This document shows positions 13,743 through 25,670 of a stretch of DNA of 64,000 nt, piece by piece. Where the stretch lies: positions 29,355,560 through 29,419,559 of the forward strand of contig CM055823.1 in NCBI GenBank assembly GCA_029582265.1, read 5' to 3'. Below the pieces are notes generated by a model. That model had not been told where the DNA came from and did no database searches. It saw only the letters and a program-made list of their open reading frames with translations. Position 1 is the first letter of the stretch. The number at the start of each line of letters is the position of its first letter. Source of the stretch: Zoroaster sp. YZ-2022 (lineage: Eukaryota > Echinodermata > Asteroidea > Forcipulatida > Zoroasteridae). The translations under genes and the position numbers were made by a program.

Positions 13743-14114
13743 GATGGTTTTGTTTGTTTATTCACACTGGTCGCGTGCTGTAATGATCAAATCAAAATGT
13801 ATCCAATCAAATTGTTACGCAGGGAGGCTATCCCGAGCATTATAAGCACCATTAAATTAAATAAACCGGTAGCATCAAAGGAGGTGCGTGTGGTCGTGAA
13901 ACATGTTGACTGACGACATCAAAGAGCGGTGGAAGTCATTGACAAATAAAAAGACGAGGGTTTGACAGGAAACTAATTCAGGGACATCAAAGGCTGTTAA
14001 ATGACAATAAAACATCAATTACCGTAGTGACAAAAGCATTAATCCATTAGCGGACTGCTGGACACGTCACCCAAACCCGTACAGAACTAAAAATGACACT
14101 TTCTAACAAATTTC

Positions 14115-14614
14115 NNNNNNNNNNNNNNNNNNNNNNNNNNNNNNNNNNNNNNNNNNNNNNNNNNNNNNNNNNNNNNNNNNNNNNNNNNNNNNNNNNNNNN
14201 NNNNNNNNNNNNNNNNNNNNNNNNNNNNNNNNNNNNNNNNNNNNNNNNNNNNNNNNNNNNNNNNNNNNNNNNNNNNNNNNNNNNNNNNNNNNNNNNNNNN
14301 NNNNNNNNNNNNNNNNNNNNNNNNNNNNNNNNNNNNNNNNNNNNNNNNNNNNNNNNNNNNNNNNNNNNNNNNNNNNNNNNNNNNNNNNNNNNNNNNNNNN
14401 NNNNNNNNNNNNNNNNNNNNNNNNNNNNNNNNNNNNNNNNNNNNNNNNNNNNNNNNNNNNNNNNNNNNNNNNNNNNNNNNNNNNNNNNNNNNNNNNNNNN
14501 NNNNNNNNNNNNNNNNNNNNNNNNNNNNNNNNNNNNNNNNNNNNNNNNNNNNNNNNNNNNNNNNNNNNNNNNNNNNNNNNNNNNNNNNNNNNNNNNNNNN
14601 NNNNNNNNNNNNNN
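14115..14614. other. Assembly gap of 500 N
   Basis: Exactly 500 undetermined bases. A round fixed length indicates a scaffolding join of unknown true size. It cuts the inverted-copy contig on the left and a Gypsy-like gag region on the right. Confidence 0.99.
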
Positions 14615-16080
14615 GGACAAATGTCCCACTGAAGACGCTGACCGTATGCCTGTACCACGTTTCACATATTCCACACTGGGTGAACTTTCGTGCAATTCCT
14701 GGGTAGTGTGTGGCAGCGGATAGGCTGCCTGTACTGGTGGCGAGGCTACCCATTCCGGCGGTTGGACTGTCGCCACCGGCGGTGATGTAGGTTTAACTTT
14801 GAGCCTCTCGTTATCACCAGCTGACCTTTGGCTCACAAGCCCAGCTGTTCCTTGTTTAACGCCGTTGGTTCGACTGCTGGGGTTGGGCACTCCGCTCAAA
14901 AATGCTGCAGACTCCCACAATTCCAGCATCCTGGTTTCCAGTCCTTGGATTTCTTTAACGATCTCAGTTGACGCTGTTGGGCGTCCATCAATTTATGCAC
15001 CATCTCAACGAGATCAGCGTTCGTAGTGGGGCACACACTGTCCTTCTTGGTAGCTTCAGGTATCAATACGCGTGATTGGCCCACTTTCTCTGCCTTTTTT
15101 TGTACCATGCCTCCGCTTCTGCCACGATTTCCAACGCCTCATCCAAGGATGTGGGCTTCCCTTGAAACAAAGCTCGTTTCAGTTCGTAGTCGTCAAGTGC
15201 ATTTTTGAACTGTTCAATTGCAAAATCCTCCTGAAAGGTCAAACCACAGTCTGGGTAAGCTCGGCGAACCAACTTCCTTATTGCCAGTCCGAGCTCGGCC
15301 ACAGTCTCTCCTATGTGTCTCTTCCGTGAAGTCAGCTCTGCACGATGGCGTGTACGTTGTCTTTCTGTCCCGAAACGACGATCTAGTGCTTTCACCAACT
15401 CCTTGTAGTTGGACTGTGACTCCTTGGGCAAAGAACAAGCCACTTCAAGCGCCTGCCCTTTTAGTGCCACCAGTAAGTAGTCAGCCATCTGTTGGTCGCT
15501 CCATTCATTAATTTGTCCCATTCTCAAAGTGGACAATATAGTCCTCGATGCAGAAGGAACCATCAAACTCTTGAGCCTTCACCCGCGGGGTCAGCTTGGT
15601 GTTTGCCACACTCACAGGACGGCGGGCCACACGGACAACAGGGCTACCGCCTTCGGCGGTTTCCGCGTGTTCCTCTGTGGCCTCTGCGTCCACGGAGCGG
15701 GGCTCACAACCAGCGCTTACCACGGGGAGAAGGGACGGGGATTTGTGGTACTTCATACCTTCACATGTACAGCTTTGCTCATCATTGCTGTCTGACGACT
15801 CGCTGCACACCACCCTCCACTGTGCTCTTAAGTCGTCTTCAACCCGCCGACGCCTCGAATGTTTACCACTGGCACCCGGCACCGATCCTCTTGTCTCCTG
15901 GGACATATTCCTGGGAGGGGTCAGTGTCACCAAATCATCCCGTCGCCGTATGGTTTTGTTTCTTCTGCGTCGGGACACACTCGTTCTGTCCTCGAGCGAC
16001 CACTGCATCCGTTCAATGCTCATAGAGATGTCGCTGATTTCGTCCTCGAGACTCCTCCTCGATGCTCTGTAACTTGCCAT
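14615..16080 (-). pseudogene. Gypsy-like LTR retrotransposon gag, frameshifted and cut by the gap
   Basis: Gag is the structural polyprotein of LTR retrotransposons. The minus-strand frame opens at the ATG at 16080, with an N-terminal Arg/Glu-rich region, then the retrotrans_gag core (WSDQQMADYLLVALKG, then LVKALDRRFG), then a CCHC zinc knuckle CWNCGSLQHF...EC. The frame shifts near 15525 and again near 15100, and an in-frame TGA sits inside the knuckle at about 14900, where an Arg CGA codon is the simplest ancestor. Downstream protease and polymerase regions would lie in or beyond the gap. The LTR and primer-binding region lie just upstream. Family assignment rests on gag motifs and layout; no pol sequence is available to confirm it. 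Confidence 0.8.
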
Positions 16081-16116
16081 TCCCCCCCCTTTTTTTTTCA
16101 ATACCAGTCCAGAAAT

Positions 16117-16134
16117 CCGAGCGCTGCCACCATT
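16117..16134 (-). promoter_or_regulatory. Putative primer-binding region
   Basis: Directly downstream of the LTR end on the minus strand the sequence reads AATGGTGGCAGCGCTCGG. A TGGTGGCAGC start next to the LTR is common for tRNA primer-binding sites in Gypsy elements. The priming tRNA is not determined. Confidence 0.5.
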
Positions 16135-16441
16135 TGTAGCGAACGGCCTATGGGTACTTCTCTCCTATTCGTTGCAACCGCCAACAAAAGGAAATATGAG
16201 ACTGAATTTACAGAAGGAAACCTGCTTTATTTACAACTTCGGTCCTTACTGTCTGAAACTTTCAACACAACTCATCAAAACAACAAAGAAATCGCTTGGG
16301 TCGCAGCCAGCATTTTCCCGCTCGCGCGAAGTGAACAAAGAACAGTCTATATATAGTCCCTGGTCGTTTCTGGTCCAATCTCCGGAGTAAATTGTTCTCA
16401 CACCGACGGTTGCAACCAGCGGTTTCAAAATGTCCATTACA
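16135..16441 (-). mobile_element. LTR of the Gypsy-like element
   Basis: On the minus strand the 307-bp segment begins TGTAATGGAC and ends GTTCGCTACA (TG...CA), and is followed by a putative primer-binding site and gag. It contains a TATATATAG box at about 16348-16357. The flanking AATATT may hold the target duplication; the second LTR is not in the window. Confidence 0.7.
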
Positions 16442-17500
16442 ATATTATTCTAACGTGGAATTTTGTCTATATTTTATTTACTAAAATGGTAGCACCTGGG
16501 CCACAAATGATTCAAGGAATTGTTGATACCATCATGCACTTCACTCAAAGTAAATGTTTCATGTAAGGCCAAAAAAAGTATGCGGTTTCTGGTCGGTCGG
16601 CTTCAAAATCGGTGCAGTGACGCGCTTTTTTCGGCCATTTTTTTTTTTTTTTTTCTTGTTTGTTTTGCCAACGGGAAATATGTGATACATTAACTTGTAT
16701 ACGCGGGGACCCGAAATTTCCCATATACAAAGTATGGTGGCTAAGAGAGGCCTCACAAATCGGGCAAACGTTCATACCCCTATGTGAAAAAAGTCGTTAC
16801 AACGGTGCATACCGGGTTATTATAATTTATGAACACTACTTTACTAGTATAAAGTCAAAGGAATAAAACTGACAAATTTCTTACACAAAATACTGACTGG
16901 CAGCTGTTCCCCCAGGCCTCGACCCTCTTGAAAACACAAATAGGTACTAACACAACATTATGACAGCTGTATCTTGATAATTTAGAACTTCAGGGCTTGT
17001 TGGGTAACGGTCCATTCCCACTAAAACAAAGTCTTCATTATTTTGTCTATGGTTAGCGGTGCGTGTCCTGTTACCACATTAACCTCTACAGCAATTAATA
17101 TTGTGCGCATTTTTCTTTGTGTGGTGGTGGGGCCGCCCGCGTAATTTTTGGCAATTTTTGAAAAAAATCTTTTAAAAAATCTTTCTACAAAATTGGAAAT
17201 TTCATAGAAATTGCCCACGTTCGTCTTGGGAAAAAATTACGCGGGCGGCCCGTAGTACCACCACCTCGAGCCGCCACCCACGTCAGGTTTAATTTCAATG
17301 AGTGCTGTAAAATATATGCCTATATGTCCCCCATTCCCCACTACCACACCACCACCAAAACATTACAAAATAAAATAAAATACAACAACGAAAACAAACA
17401 TCAAACACCCCAACAAACAATGCTGATTTCGTCACTGGTTCTGTTTTGTTTGTTTGTTTGCTTAGTAAAACGGACCAGAAGCAAAACCAACAGTGTGGTT
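16442..17500. other. Non-coding stretch with a repeat copy
   Basis: 16555-16795 is an inverted relative of 62870-63050 (shared GAGGCCTCTCTTAGCCACCA and CGCGTCACTGCA-like blocks). 17140-17250 contains an inverted pair ACGCGGGCGGCC. No gene recognised. Confidence 0.6.
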
Positions 17501-18210
17501 AACTAGAGCTTACGTGTTTGTTAGAACAAACACACGGTGTTCGAGTCCACTTCCGGTTCAATCAAATTATCAACGATGATGTCAATATCCTATTTTGCAA
17601 AAGTGTATCATCTTTTATTATAACAATATCAATTTCATATTAAAAAATATATCAATTTTGCATTAGAATGTGTTGACTTTGGACTTCCTGTTTGGACCGG
17701 AAGTAAAGGTCAGAACTGGTGATTTGAAGGTCATATATATGACACAATGAAACTTCCTCACGATCATGAAAAAATAACGTTAGTACTTGCTTTGGTTCAA
17801 TTTCTGAGATTGGAAAATAATCCCTTTTTAAAAATGCCACTAGGGGGCGCTCTGAACTTTGATGATGTCATCAAACATATTTTTTGAGAATAAGATGTCA
17901 CTATCACTTTATTCGCAGAAGTCATATTCAAATTTCCTATGATTTTTGAGATTATTATTTTTCTAAACCTGCCACAAGAGGGCACTGTGACAGGTGATGA
18001 CATCATCCTTCACATTTTTAAAAAGGTCACATGTCAATAGTAATTTCGTCCACTGAAGGCATATACCATATCCGGTTTCGACCGGAAAGAGAGGTCTGAT
18101 TGTGGTCATGTCTGTGTACGAAATGTCACATAATTCAAGATCTGTAAGATTGTGAAAATATCTTTTGTGGTTCATGAGATATGATTTTTGGAAATATTAA
18201 AATTTGATTT
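17500..18210. repeat. CCGGAAG-type repeat units
   Basis: Diverged units of the family at 31205-31640, recognised by CCGGTTTCGACCGGAAAG, GGTCATGTCTGTGTACGA and TTGTGGTTCATGAGATATGA. A further fragment lies at about 19650-19720. Confidence 0.7.
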
Positions 18211-18530
18211 TAGTGTATTTCGCTATCTGATGACGTCACCATGACGTCACAACTTTACCTGAAACTATATATCATAAATGTATTGACAACTACATGTTAT
18301 GGTATAAGTATCTGTCAAGTTTGAAGGCTCTGTGAACTTTGGAACTGTTTTGTTTGTTCGATAAGTCTCATCGAGGAGAAAGGAAAAAATAGCAGAGATT
18401 GTCAAAATTGCAAATTTACAATTTAAAATAAGTAATGCCAGTAATTAATTTGATTACAATATCAGAGATCTGTAAAGCCTAAATGAATGTCACAACAATG
18501 GTTTCGTCTGCTAGTTTAAAAAGAGGCGCT

Positions 18531-18583
18531 ATGCACATTTAGCGGTTGGACATAATAATTATGTCCAACCGCTAAATGTGCAT
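18531..18583. repeat. Perfect 26-bp inverted repeat
   Basis: Arms 18531-18556 and 18558-18583 are exact reverse complements, with one unpaired base at 18557. The core is GCGGTTGGACATAAT. Confidence 0.95.
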
Positions 18584-20453
18584 AAGCACTCCCTCTTCAG
18601 TTCATATTATTGGCGAAGGAAACAGCATCGCCTAATTTGTTTATTACCTTTAAAATTGTATCGTAAACTACTTTTTTATTCTCATATAATTTTGGTCACG
18701 TGATTAAGATGAAACTTTCCAGTTGTCTTCATATTGACATAGATTGTTTATATTCGAAATTTGACAAAATTCTGATCTATAATTTTTTTTCGACCTGTTT
18801 TAATTTTCCGTAGTGACGTAGTAATGACGTCATTGATCATAGTTTTGATATGTATATATTTCAAAGAATATTTCAAAATTCCCATTCACATTGCCTCCAA
18901 ATCTCAATACGAGGCCTGATTTTTCATGAAATAAATATCTTGGAATAATTTGAAGTATACATATGTCCATCATCATCCATTTGTTCTCCGACTTACTGAG
19001 CAGGTAAGATTACATTATATAGCTTTAACGCCCTATTTTTATTTTCCCCAGCTTTGTCAAATTATACCATCAAATTGAAGCTATGAGATATAACCTTTTA
19101 AAATCGTTACTTAGTGTGCCACTAATTTGACCATCAAAGCATTTATGGTAACTCATTTCACAAGAATTACAAGCTATTAAAGTAAGGAATTCAATTGTGT
19201 TTTGTTTTCTAATAGGTCATTTAGTTCCTGAGATATTGGCTGTTGAACTTGGAAAAGTTGTGAGATTTAAGCAATACGTTAGAAATTAACAAGTGTGACT
19301 TGGAAGACTATGTTTTTATTTTAAATTTGATGTTTTGTGGTCAGAATATAAAAATAAAAATAAATAAAAGACAAGAGTTACCTCAGGAGGTATGAGTTTT
19401 CATAATATATAATAAAAATAACATATAATGTAGCTATACTAGAATACATTAACTTCTGCTTCAGTCATCCAATATAATTTTAAATTCTTCCAACCGTAAG
19501 TTCCGGTTCAATCATGTGAAGTCATACACAAATTTCCTCATAATATGGGTGTCAATTGTGCCAAATTTGGTTTAAAATTTTTTTTTCTGAAGACAGCAAA
19601 AATATACATTTACAGAATAGTGATTCAGAATATTTCTTGACTTAAACCTTTCTGGTTTCGAAAGAAAGGAGAGGTCAGATTAGGGTCATGTCTGCGAACG
19701 AAATGTGGCATAGTTCAAGGTGATAATGATAATGAAACATATTATTTGGTTATTACATGAATTAAATGAAACAAAATTACTGACCATTTAGAAATTTGCT
19801 AACTGGCTAACCAAAACCAATATTTAAAGTAAACACCCAACAATTTTGGAAAAAATTACCAACCATTTTGTTTGTCTAGACTCTTTTTGCCACATTGTTT
19901 ATTAAACAATCATTGTGGGAAATTTATTGATGCTTTTCGTTAAAAATTGTACACATTATTACATTTGCAAAAGTAAATTTAATTAAGTTGATAAAATAAT
20001 AAAAGAAAATAAATAAAATACATAAGTTAAAATACATACGTCAAATTTAATTGATTTTGTATTTAAATTAACTCAGTGCCTGAAAACCTTTTGTCAAGGG
20101 AGCATTGGAAAACTGTTACCCTGAAATTGATTGCCCATAAACAAAACAAAAAATAATAATAACATAATGTATCATCACAGCTTGATCATTACACATTTTC
20201 CCCCCGAGGTGAGGTGTGTGCAGGTCTTGTACAATACAATGACAAATTCGATCAAGTGTTATAATATTTAAATGTTTGGTTCAGTTTTTTAAAACAATAC
20301 TTATAGGGAAGAGATGTAATTTGAAGGATAACTGTAAAATAAAAAGAAACAAACAATACTGAAATGATCTTCTGATTGTTACACGTATATGTATTTATTT
20401 GTCATTAACTGTTGAAAATACATTTTCAAAAATAATCATTTTAAAGTTATTGT
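18584..20453. other. AT-rich non-coding DNA
   Basis: Apart from the short CCGGAAG-family fragment near 19650-19720, I see no gene, splice structure or clear repeat. Confidence 0.5.
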
Positions 20454-20681
20454 TTAAAGGTGGCAATATCTTCACGATCAACAGGGCATGGAATCAGAGT
20501 TCAAGTTCTAGTTTAACTCAGTGACTGAAAATAATACTCACATGATAAGGTCAATATTCGCGTTGCTGCTGCATAAATGAGCCAGTAATTTTCAGTCACT
20601 ATGTTCGTCTTAAACTAGGACACCAATTCCATGCCCTGTTTGTAGAAAGTCTGCTCTGATCGTGATGATAATGTCTGTTTA
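20454..20681. mobile_element. Family A MITE
   Basis: About 228 bp with terminal inverted repeats related to GGACAATATCGTCACGATCA, and paired internal blocks CAGGGCATGGAATC and GATTCCATGCCCTG. Similar copies lie at 45283-45503, 46981-56945 (interrupted) and 63813-64000. Confidence 0.85.
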
Positions 20682-21902
20682 ACCAATTGTGTTTATGGGA
20701 TTGATGGACAGTACTATCCCAATGCGAGCATACAAATAAATAGGAACTTTAATTGGGTGATCTGGCAAAATGTATTCCAAGGCTGACACACCCATGCAAT
20801 GAAGATTGGGGGGTATGTTTACTATGTTTATATGGCCCAACTGCCAGGATTCAGTCGGCAATATACATTTTACTAGATCACCAACAGATATTGCATAACT
20901 TCATTTGTGAGGATGTTTGGGTACAGTCAAAATATAATAAGAATTCCTCAGTACTATTTTTGTTCTAACATGTTAAAGAAATTCCTAGAAAGACCTAGAT
21001 ATGTCTTGAGGTCCTAAAAAACCCAATTCTCTTGAGGGTAAAGACTGCCACAGATAGGATAAGTCCATATAAAATAATTTGAATCATACATTAACTCCTT
21101 TGATGAATGGATAAACTTCAAATGCTGGCCATTGGATCACAAAGTTACACAGACTCTGACACACCTTGTAGCAGTAGCACAAATGGATACCGTTGATCTG
21201 AAATATAAGCGAATCATGTAAAAACAATATTAAATGTTTTCAAAGAGGACGAAGAAGAATGGGTCATGCTAACAACACACACATAACTTAGAATGCCCTC
21301 ATATGTTATTATCAGGATGATGGATTGATGTAACTTCAGAAAAATTATGCAACTTTAGAAAAATGATCCTTCAGAACAATGCCTTTAAGTTAGGTTTTAC
21401 AATGGAATAGAAAGTTACATGTGCGTCTTCCTTCCTCCATGATGTGACTGTTTCATTATCTCAATAAAGGTGCTGATATTTGTTTCTGGTCTACTTTAGT
21501 GAGAAAATTAAGTGCCAATATAAAGTAAACTGCAATGCAGCCATCACCACACAAGACATAAGCACTACTAGTATTATGAGGAACTACAGACACTATAGTG
21601 TAGCTAAATTAACTTGTACTTCTACCAACTCGTACTCCACCGGATGTCAACCCGTACATATGCCAGTAAATATTCAGTAATAAATATTTTTACGAATTGA
21701 GTTGACCAAAATGAGTATGAGTTGGTAAAAGTACGAGTTGGCATGCACACAAAGTTGACCTGTTTTCACTGGGAAAGAATACAACATTGTGGATAAAGTT
21801 TAAAAAGAATTGCTTTTTGAAAATAAAAATCACAATCTTCAATGTAGGTTGGTGGGGTCATGTGAGTGGATCAGTAGGGCAGTCAAGAGGAATGCAATCA
21901 TC

Positions 21903-21933
<31 letters not shown>

Positions 21934-22618
21934 ATACATGTAGACCACAGCAAACTGAGACGATACTTGGTATTCTATCAAACGGAGGACAGTGGTACAA
22001 TTTGGGTAGTATCTATCAAATTGAGGACAACATACACAATCACTGTCTGAGGATTAGTCTGCACTTTAGGCATATGGCATAATGTTTTCTTAGTGCTTGG
22101 GAGATATTAACTATCTGTAAGCATCTTCCGCATAATTAGTCAGCATAAATAGTCAGCATAATTAGTCAATGAACACAGGAATGATAAATCTGCTCGCTGG
22201 GCAATTTGGAGGTACATTTGTCTTTTTGGCTTAACTTGTTTTTCTATTGTCTGTTCACAAGGCGTACAATACCTTTTCAGTTCACTCTAACTTTCAACTT
22301 TGATAGAGCTTCATTGTGTTTTTGCAAAAGTCTTTAATGTTCCGCCACGTTCAGTCGCGAGTGCCACAGGACAGGCCGTTTCAATGTCACGTTTGCCGGG
22401 TAGTTTCTTCATCAGAAAAAATCTCTGTAGTCCCTCCATGGCGTCTCTCTTCTCTTCTACAGTCCATGGGCGATGCTGCCCTCTTCGAGATAACGGGGAG
22501 GCCCGACTAGTGGATGGGACACTGGCTACAAGTTCCTATAACACAAAGTAATTAAAAGACAATTTAGACATAGGAAATCATTCACTCTCGGTGCAGCCAG
22601 CTAGAGACAGAGAAAGAG
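20682..22618. other. Non-coding stretch
   Basis: Contains a short pair of inverted ACTCGTACT/AGTACGAGTTGG motifs (21605-21745) related to the element at 27395-28775, and a CA dinucleotide array at 21901-21931. No credible coding exon recognised. Confidence 0.55.
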
Positions 22619-22964
22619 ATAATAATAATAATAATGTGTGGACTTATATAGCGCCGCGTATCCACCAACTGAGTGGTGCTCAAGGCGCCTATTATTACCC
22701 CTGCTCATCAGGCTCATAAATCATTCCTGAAACCATCTCAGCTCCTGGGAGTATACAGCTCAATTGCTGCCATTACAGCACATATAGGGCTAATCAACCA
22801 ACTCTGCCCTCACGGGTACCCATTTAACCCCTGGGTGGAGAGAAGCAATTATGGTTAAGTGTCTTGCTCAAGGACACAAGTGTCACGGCGGGATTCAACC
22901 CACATTCTGCTGCTAACACCAGAACTTGAGTCCGTAAGCTAGACTGCTCGGCCACGACACTCCA
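22619..22964 (-). mobile_element. tRNA-derived SINE
   Basis: Minus-strand copy about 345 bp long. Its tRNA-like head includes CGTGGCCGAGCAGTCTAGC (box A, tRNA-Ser/Leu type) and a degenerate box B. The body includes TTGCTTCTCTCCACCCAGG, and the tail ends in TATATAAGTCCACACATTA then ATT repeats. It abuts the TTAA-flanked element that starts at 22965. Confidence 0.9.
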
Positions 22965-23338
22965 TTAACCCTCCTATGCCCAGGCTGAAATTTGGCCCAG
23001 TCAGCACGGCACTCACAGACAGTCACTTGAGTATTTTGGGTGCATTGCCAATTAGTAGGTCAAACCACAGAGTCACAGAGCTGTGTATGTACTGTTGAGT
23101 GGGTTTAGTTTTACCCCTAGCCACATGTCCTTGCATTTATTTGAGTGCACTGCACAAAGTCAATGGGTTGGGAGTTACATACAAATTTTTGAGTGTATTT
23201 GAGTGCACTGCACAAAGTCAATGGGTTGGGAGTTACATACAAATTTTGAGTGTATTTCAGTGCACTGCACAAAGTCAATGGGTTAAGAGACATAAACATT
23301 TTGAGTGTCTTTGAGTGTTAAACCTATAGGAGGGTTAA
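22965..23338. mobile_element. TTAA-flanked MITE (CCCTCCTA family) with internal tandem repeat
   Basis: Bounded by TTAA on both sides, with inverted termini CCCTCCTATG and CCTATAGGAGGG. It contains three tandem units of about 58 bp (23139-23305), each including GTGCACTGCACAAAGTCAAT. TTAA targets and GGG/CCC ends fit piggyBac-type non-autonomous elements. Confidence 0.7.
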
Positions 23339-23679
23339 TAGAGAGAAGAAATAGAAAGAAAGATAGAGGAAAATAGATGGACTGAAAAACAGATGGAAAC
23401 AAAAAATATAAACAGCCAAAACTTACTGTTATCACTAGAATCATCACTCAGTCACAGTAGTCAGAAGAATCACTGCTGCCGTCATCAGTGGTGAAGCCCT
23501 CTGCAAATAAATAAAGAACAACAAAGAAATGATTAAAGTATTTCTGCTTTCGTAGAGAATGTGCTAGCCACGGTGGAGGAGGGGGGCGAGAGGATGAGAA
23601 AATGTCGGTCACCTACATGTAGGCAATTGGGAGGCGAACAAAAAAGTGAGGTACACACAGAGGAGATATTAGTTTTCAC

Positions 23680-25375
23680 AGTGGCTGTCGTGCCTCCAGT
23701 GACATGTAACTCTTGCAGTGATTTGCCATGCTGGGACTCCAAGTTGCCCTCTCCAAGCTGAGGAAAAGCCGTGACAGTTGAGTAACCCTCTGGACGGTAT
23801 CTGGCATCTGGTAGTATTCACGATGGACTCGCAAATCGTGACCCATGAAGTCTGCCAGGGTTTCCAGCTGATGGTCCTTCAAGGCAAGAATTTGTGATGC
23901 AGTAGCCACATGTTTTTCGAAGTTTGGTAGAGCGGATGCTGTCGGCATTGTCGAGGCCTGCATCGTTTGCATACGCTCTGAGACAGTCACTTCCTCGAAT
24001 ATGGCTCATGCCTCCATAACAAGACCGTGCAAACAAGTACACGTTATCCTGTGCAACTCCAGCTTGAATTCTCTTTGCAACCAGAGCATTCAACCACGTC
24101 ATAGCCTCGTTGCTGAGAAGGACCGGCACAGTTCTGCCCTCTTACCAACTATTTCAACTTTGAACATTTTGCAGAGGTGCCTTTCGAGGATCAGTGAGCA
24201 CGCGGTCCCTATTGACAACAGATGTACTGTGCTTGTTGAAATCTTCAACTTTCATCTTGGAAACTTCACCCTGCCCTCCTGCGATTGAACATAATGAGGC
24301 TGCACAGTGTGACCTCATTCAATATCTTTCAGGGTGCGATGACTTGTTTCCCGGGCAGCTTGGAAGGAGTCGCAATTGCCTGTCACCAGTGTCATTGAGA
24401 AACGATGACATTTTAACCACATCAGCATTTGTGGGGAGAATGGTGGGTTTATTACGCTTTCCTTGGTACAATGTTCTGTGCGCATGGGTGGACACATGTT
24501 CTCTCCATTTCATTTCACACAATTGCAGGAACTGGTCGGATGTTTGTGCTTTGTGCCTTTCACCGGACTCCAGAGCATTTCCTTTGAGAATGACTGCACA
24601 TTTCTTGATGGAATGCCCAATCTTCAGTGCTAGAGATGGAACATTATACAACTGCTTTACTTCACTGAAGCCTGCGATATCCTGAACAGCCTTGAATATA
24701 TCATTGAGGTGGTGGGGATGGATGAATACTTCAAGTGATGCATTTGGTAGGTTGGTGTTTTTTCGCAGTTGGATGACGAGGCGACCCAATTCAGCGTAGC
24801 TTGTTTCGGATATAGCCATGTTGAGCTACGTCGTGGCCGAGCTTCAGGTATTCACGTTTGGCTACCGATAATCAGTGAATCGGTTTTGACTATGATAGAT
24901 ATATCATCTCTCTTCATAGGACTTAAAACTTTGTTCAACTTGAAAGATACACCAACAGGAGGAGGTTTCAACAAATCACTCTTGTGAACCACTCGTCACG
25001 CCTACACCTCCATCAGTATGTGCATTGAGCACAGGCTTAATTGGGCACCGGTGTCTCCAAAAGATCACTGCGTACATAATAACCAAAACAATATATGCAC
25101 GGTCCATAGTCATGGGGATCTGCCTTATGATTGAGCCTATATGCCACAATGAGGACACCCTCACCCTCTCGAAGTACTTTGCAATTGTGTCTGTGATTAC
25201 CAACATTACGTATTTTCAACAGAAGATTGTTCACGGGCACTACGGTCGGTCTCCGAGGTAATATCTACAACTTCTTTCTTCCTTATGGCAAGACCCGAAG
25301 ATGACGGGGCAACTTAGCCTGAGGTTCGTCACAGTAAAAACAAAAAGTGTTTTTGTCCCATTTCCTTTGACCACC
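23680..25375 (-). pseudogene. Zinc finger plus tyrosine-recombinase-like (Crypton-related) protein, frameshifted
   Basis: Minus-strand fragments in order: a CFYCDEPQAKLPRH zinc-finger-like start (about 25375-25290); NVGNHRHNCKVLREGEG and HDYGPCIYCFGYYVRSDLL with a second CxxC module (25240-25040); LGHDVAQHGYIRNKLR (about 24860-24800); LKIGHSIKKCAVILKG (24819-24319); FNRRRAGQGEVSKM (about 24290); then LSNEAMTWLNALVAK (24129 onward) and TKLRK followed by HVATASQ and FMGHDLRVHREYYQMP (24000-23800). The last part carries the R, GH and Y positions expected of tyrosine recombinases. This modular protein family is multicopy in fishes and marine invertebrates. The frame changes several times and contains stops, so it is a pseudogene or carries assembly errors. 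No terminal repeats were recognised. Confidence 0.75.
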
Positions 25376-25670
25376 CATATTACTGGTCTGCATAACTGTC
25401 ACGCGCAGTTCTCATCGGGTTCAAAATCGTCAGGTGAGCTGTGTGGCTCGTTAGTCGGGCTGCTATGACATCCCGAGGCTTCAGGGGTAACACTGGAAAG
25501 GGTTGGTTATGGCACCGTCATCCCTGCACTGTGGCGATGATGGGTGGACCAGCTAGAATGAAATAAAACAGACATATTTATCAGCAGTGGATACACGCTA
25601 TTTTCGATCTGGGAAAGGCTGCAGTGAAAGGGAAGGGAGGGGGGGGGGGGGAAGCTACGGCCAAACCCCA

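Larger units (their letters stand above)
1..14114. repeat. Inverted copy of 27.7-41.3 kb (contig arm)
   Basis: The first 14.1 kb is the reverse complement, in the same order and nearly base for base, of about 27.7-41.3 kb. Matched landmarks include three GOLT1 exons, GGAA and GAT microsatellites, the CTATAGTTGTAG satellite, a tRNA-derived SINE, a foldback complex, a TTC microsatellite and an orphan histone stem-loop. Position 1 corresponds to about 41305 and position 14114 to about 27728. The copy stops at a 500-N gap. Differences seen in exons are mostly single-base indels. I infer a duplicate or alternative-haplotype contig rather than a biological palindrome, but a real inverted duplication cannot be excluded from sequence alone. 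Confidence 0.9.

Noticed and set aside
1..14114. A real second GOLT1 gene
   Set aside because: Indel-type damage in every exon examined but almost no substitutions, and the arm ends at a scaffolding gap.
14047..14929. Long open frames across the N block
   Set aside because: Undetermined bases have no stop codons; only the flanking bases of the 14615-16080 gag are real coding sequence.
15492..16356. Plus-strand frames opposite gag
   Set aside because: Antisense shadows of the minus-strand gag, without domain similarity.
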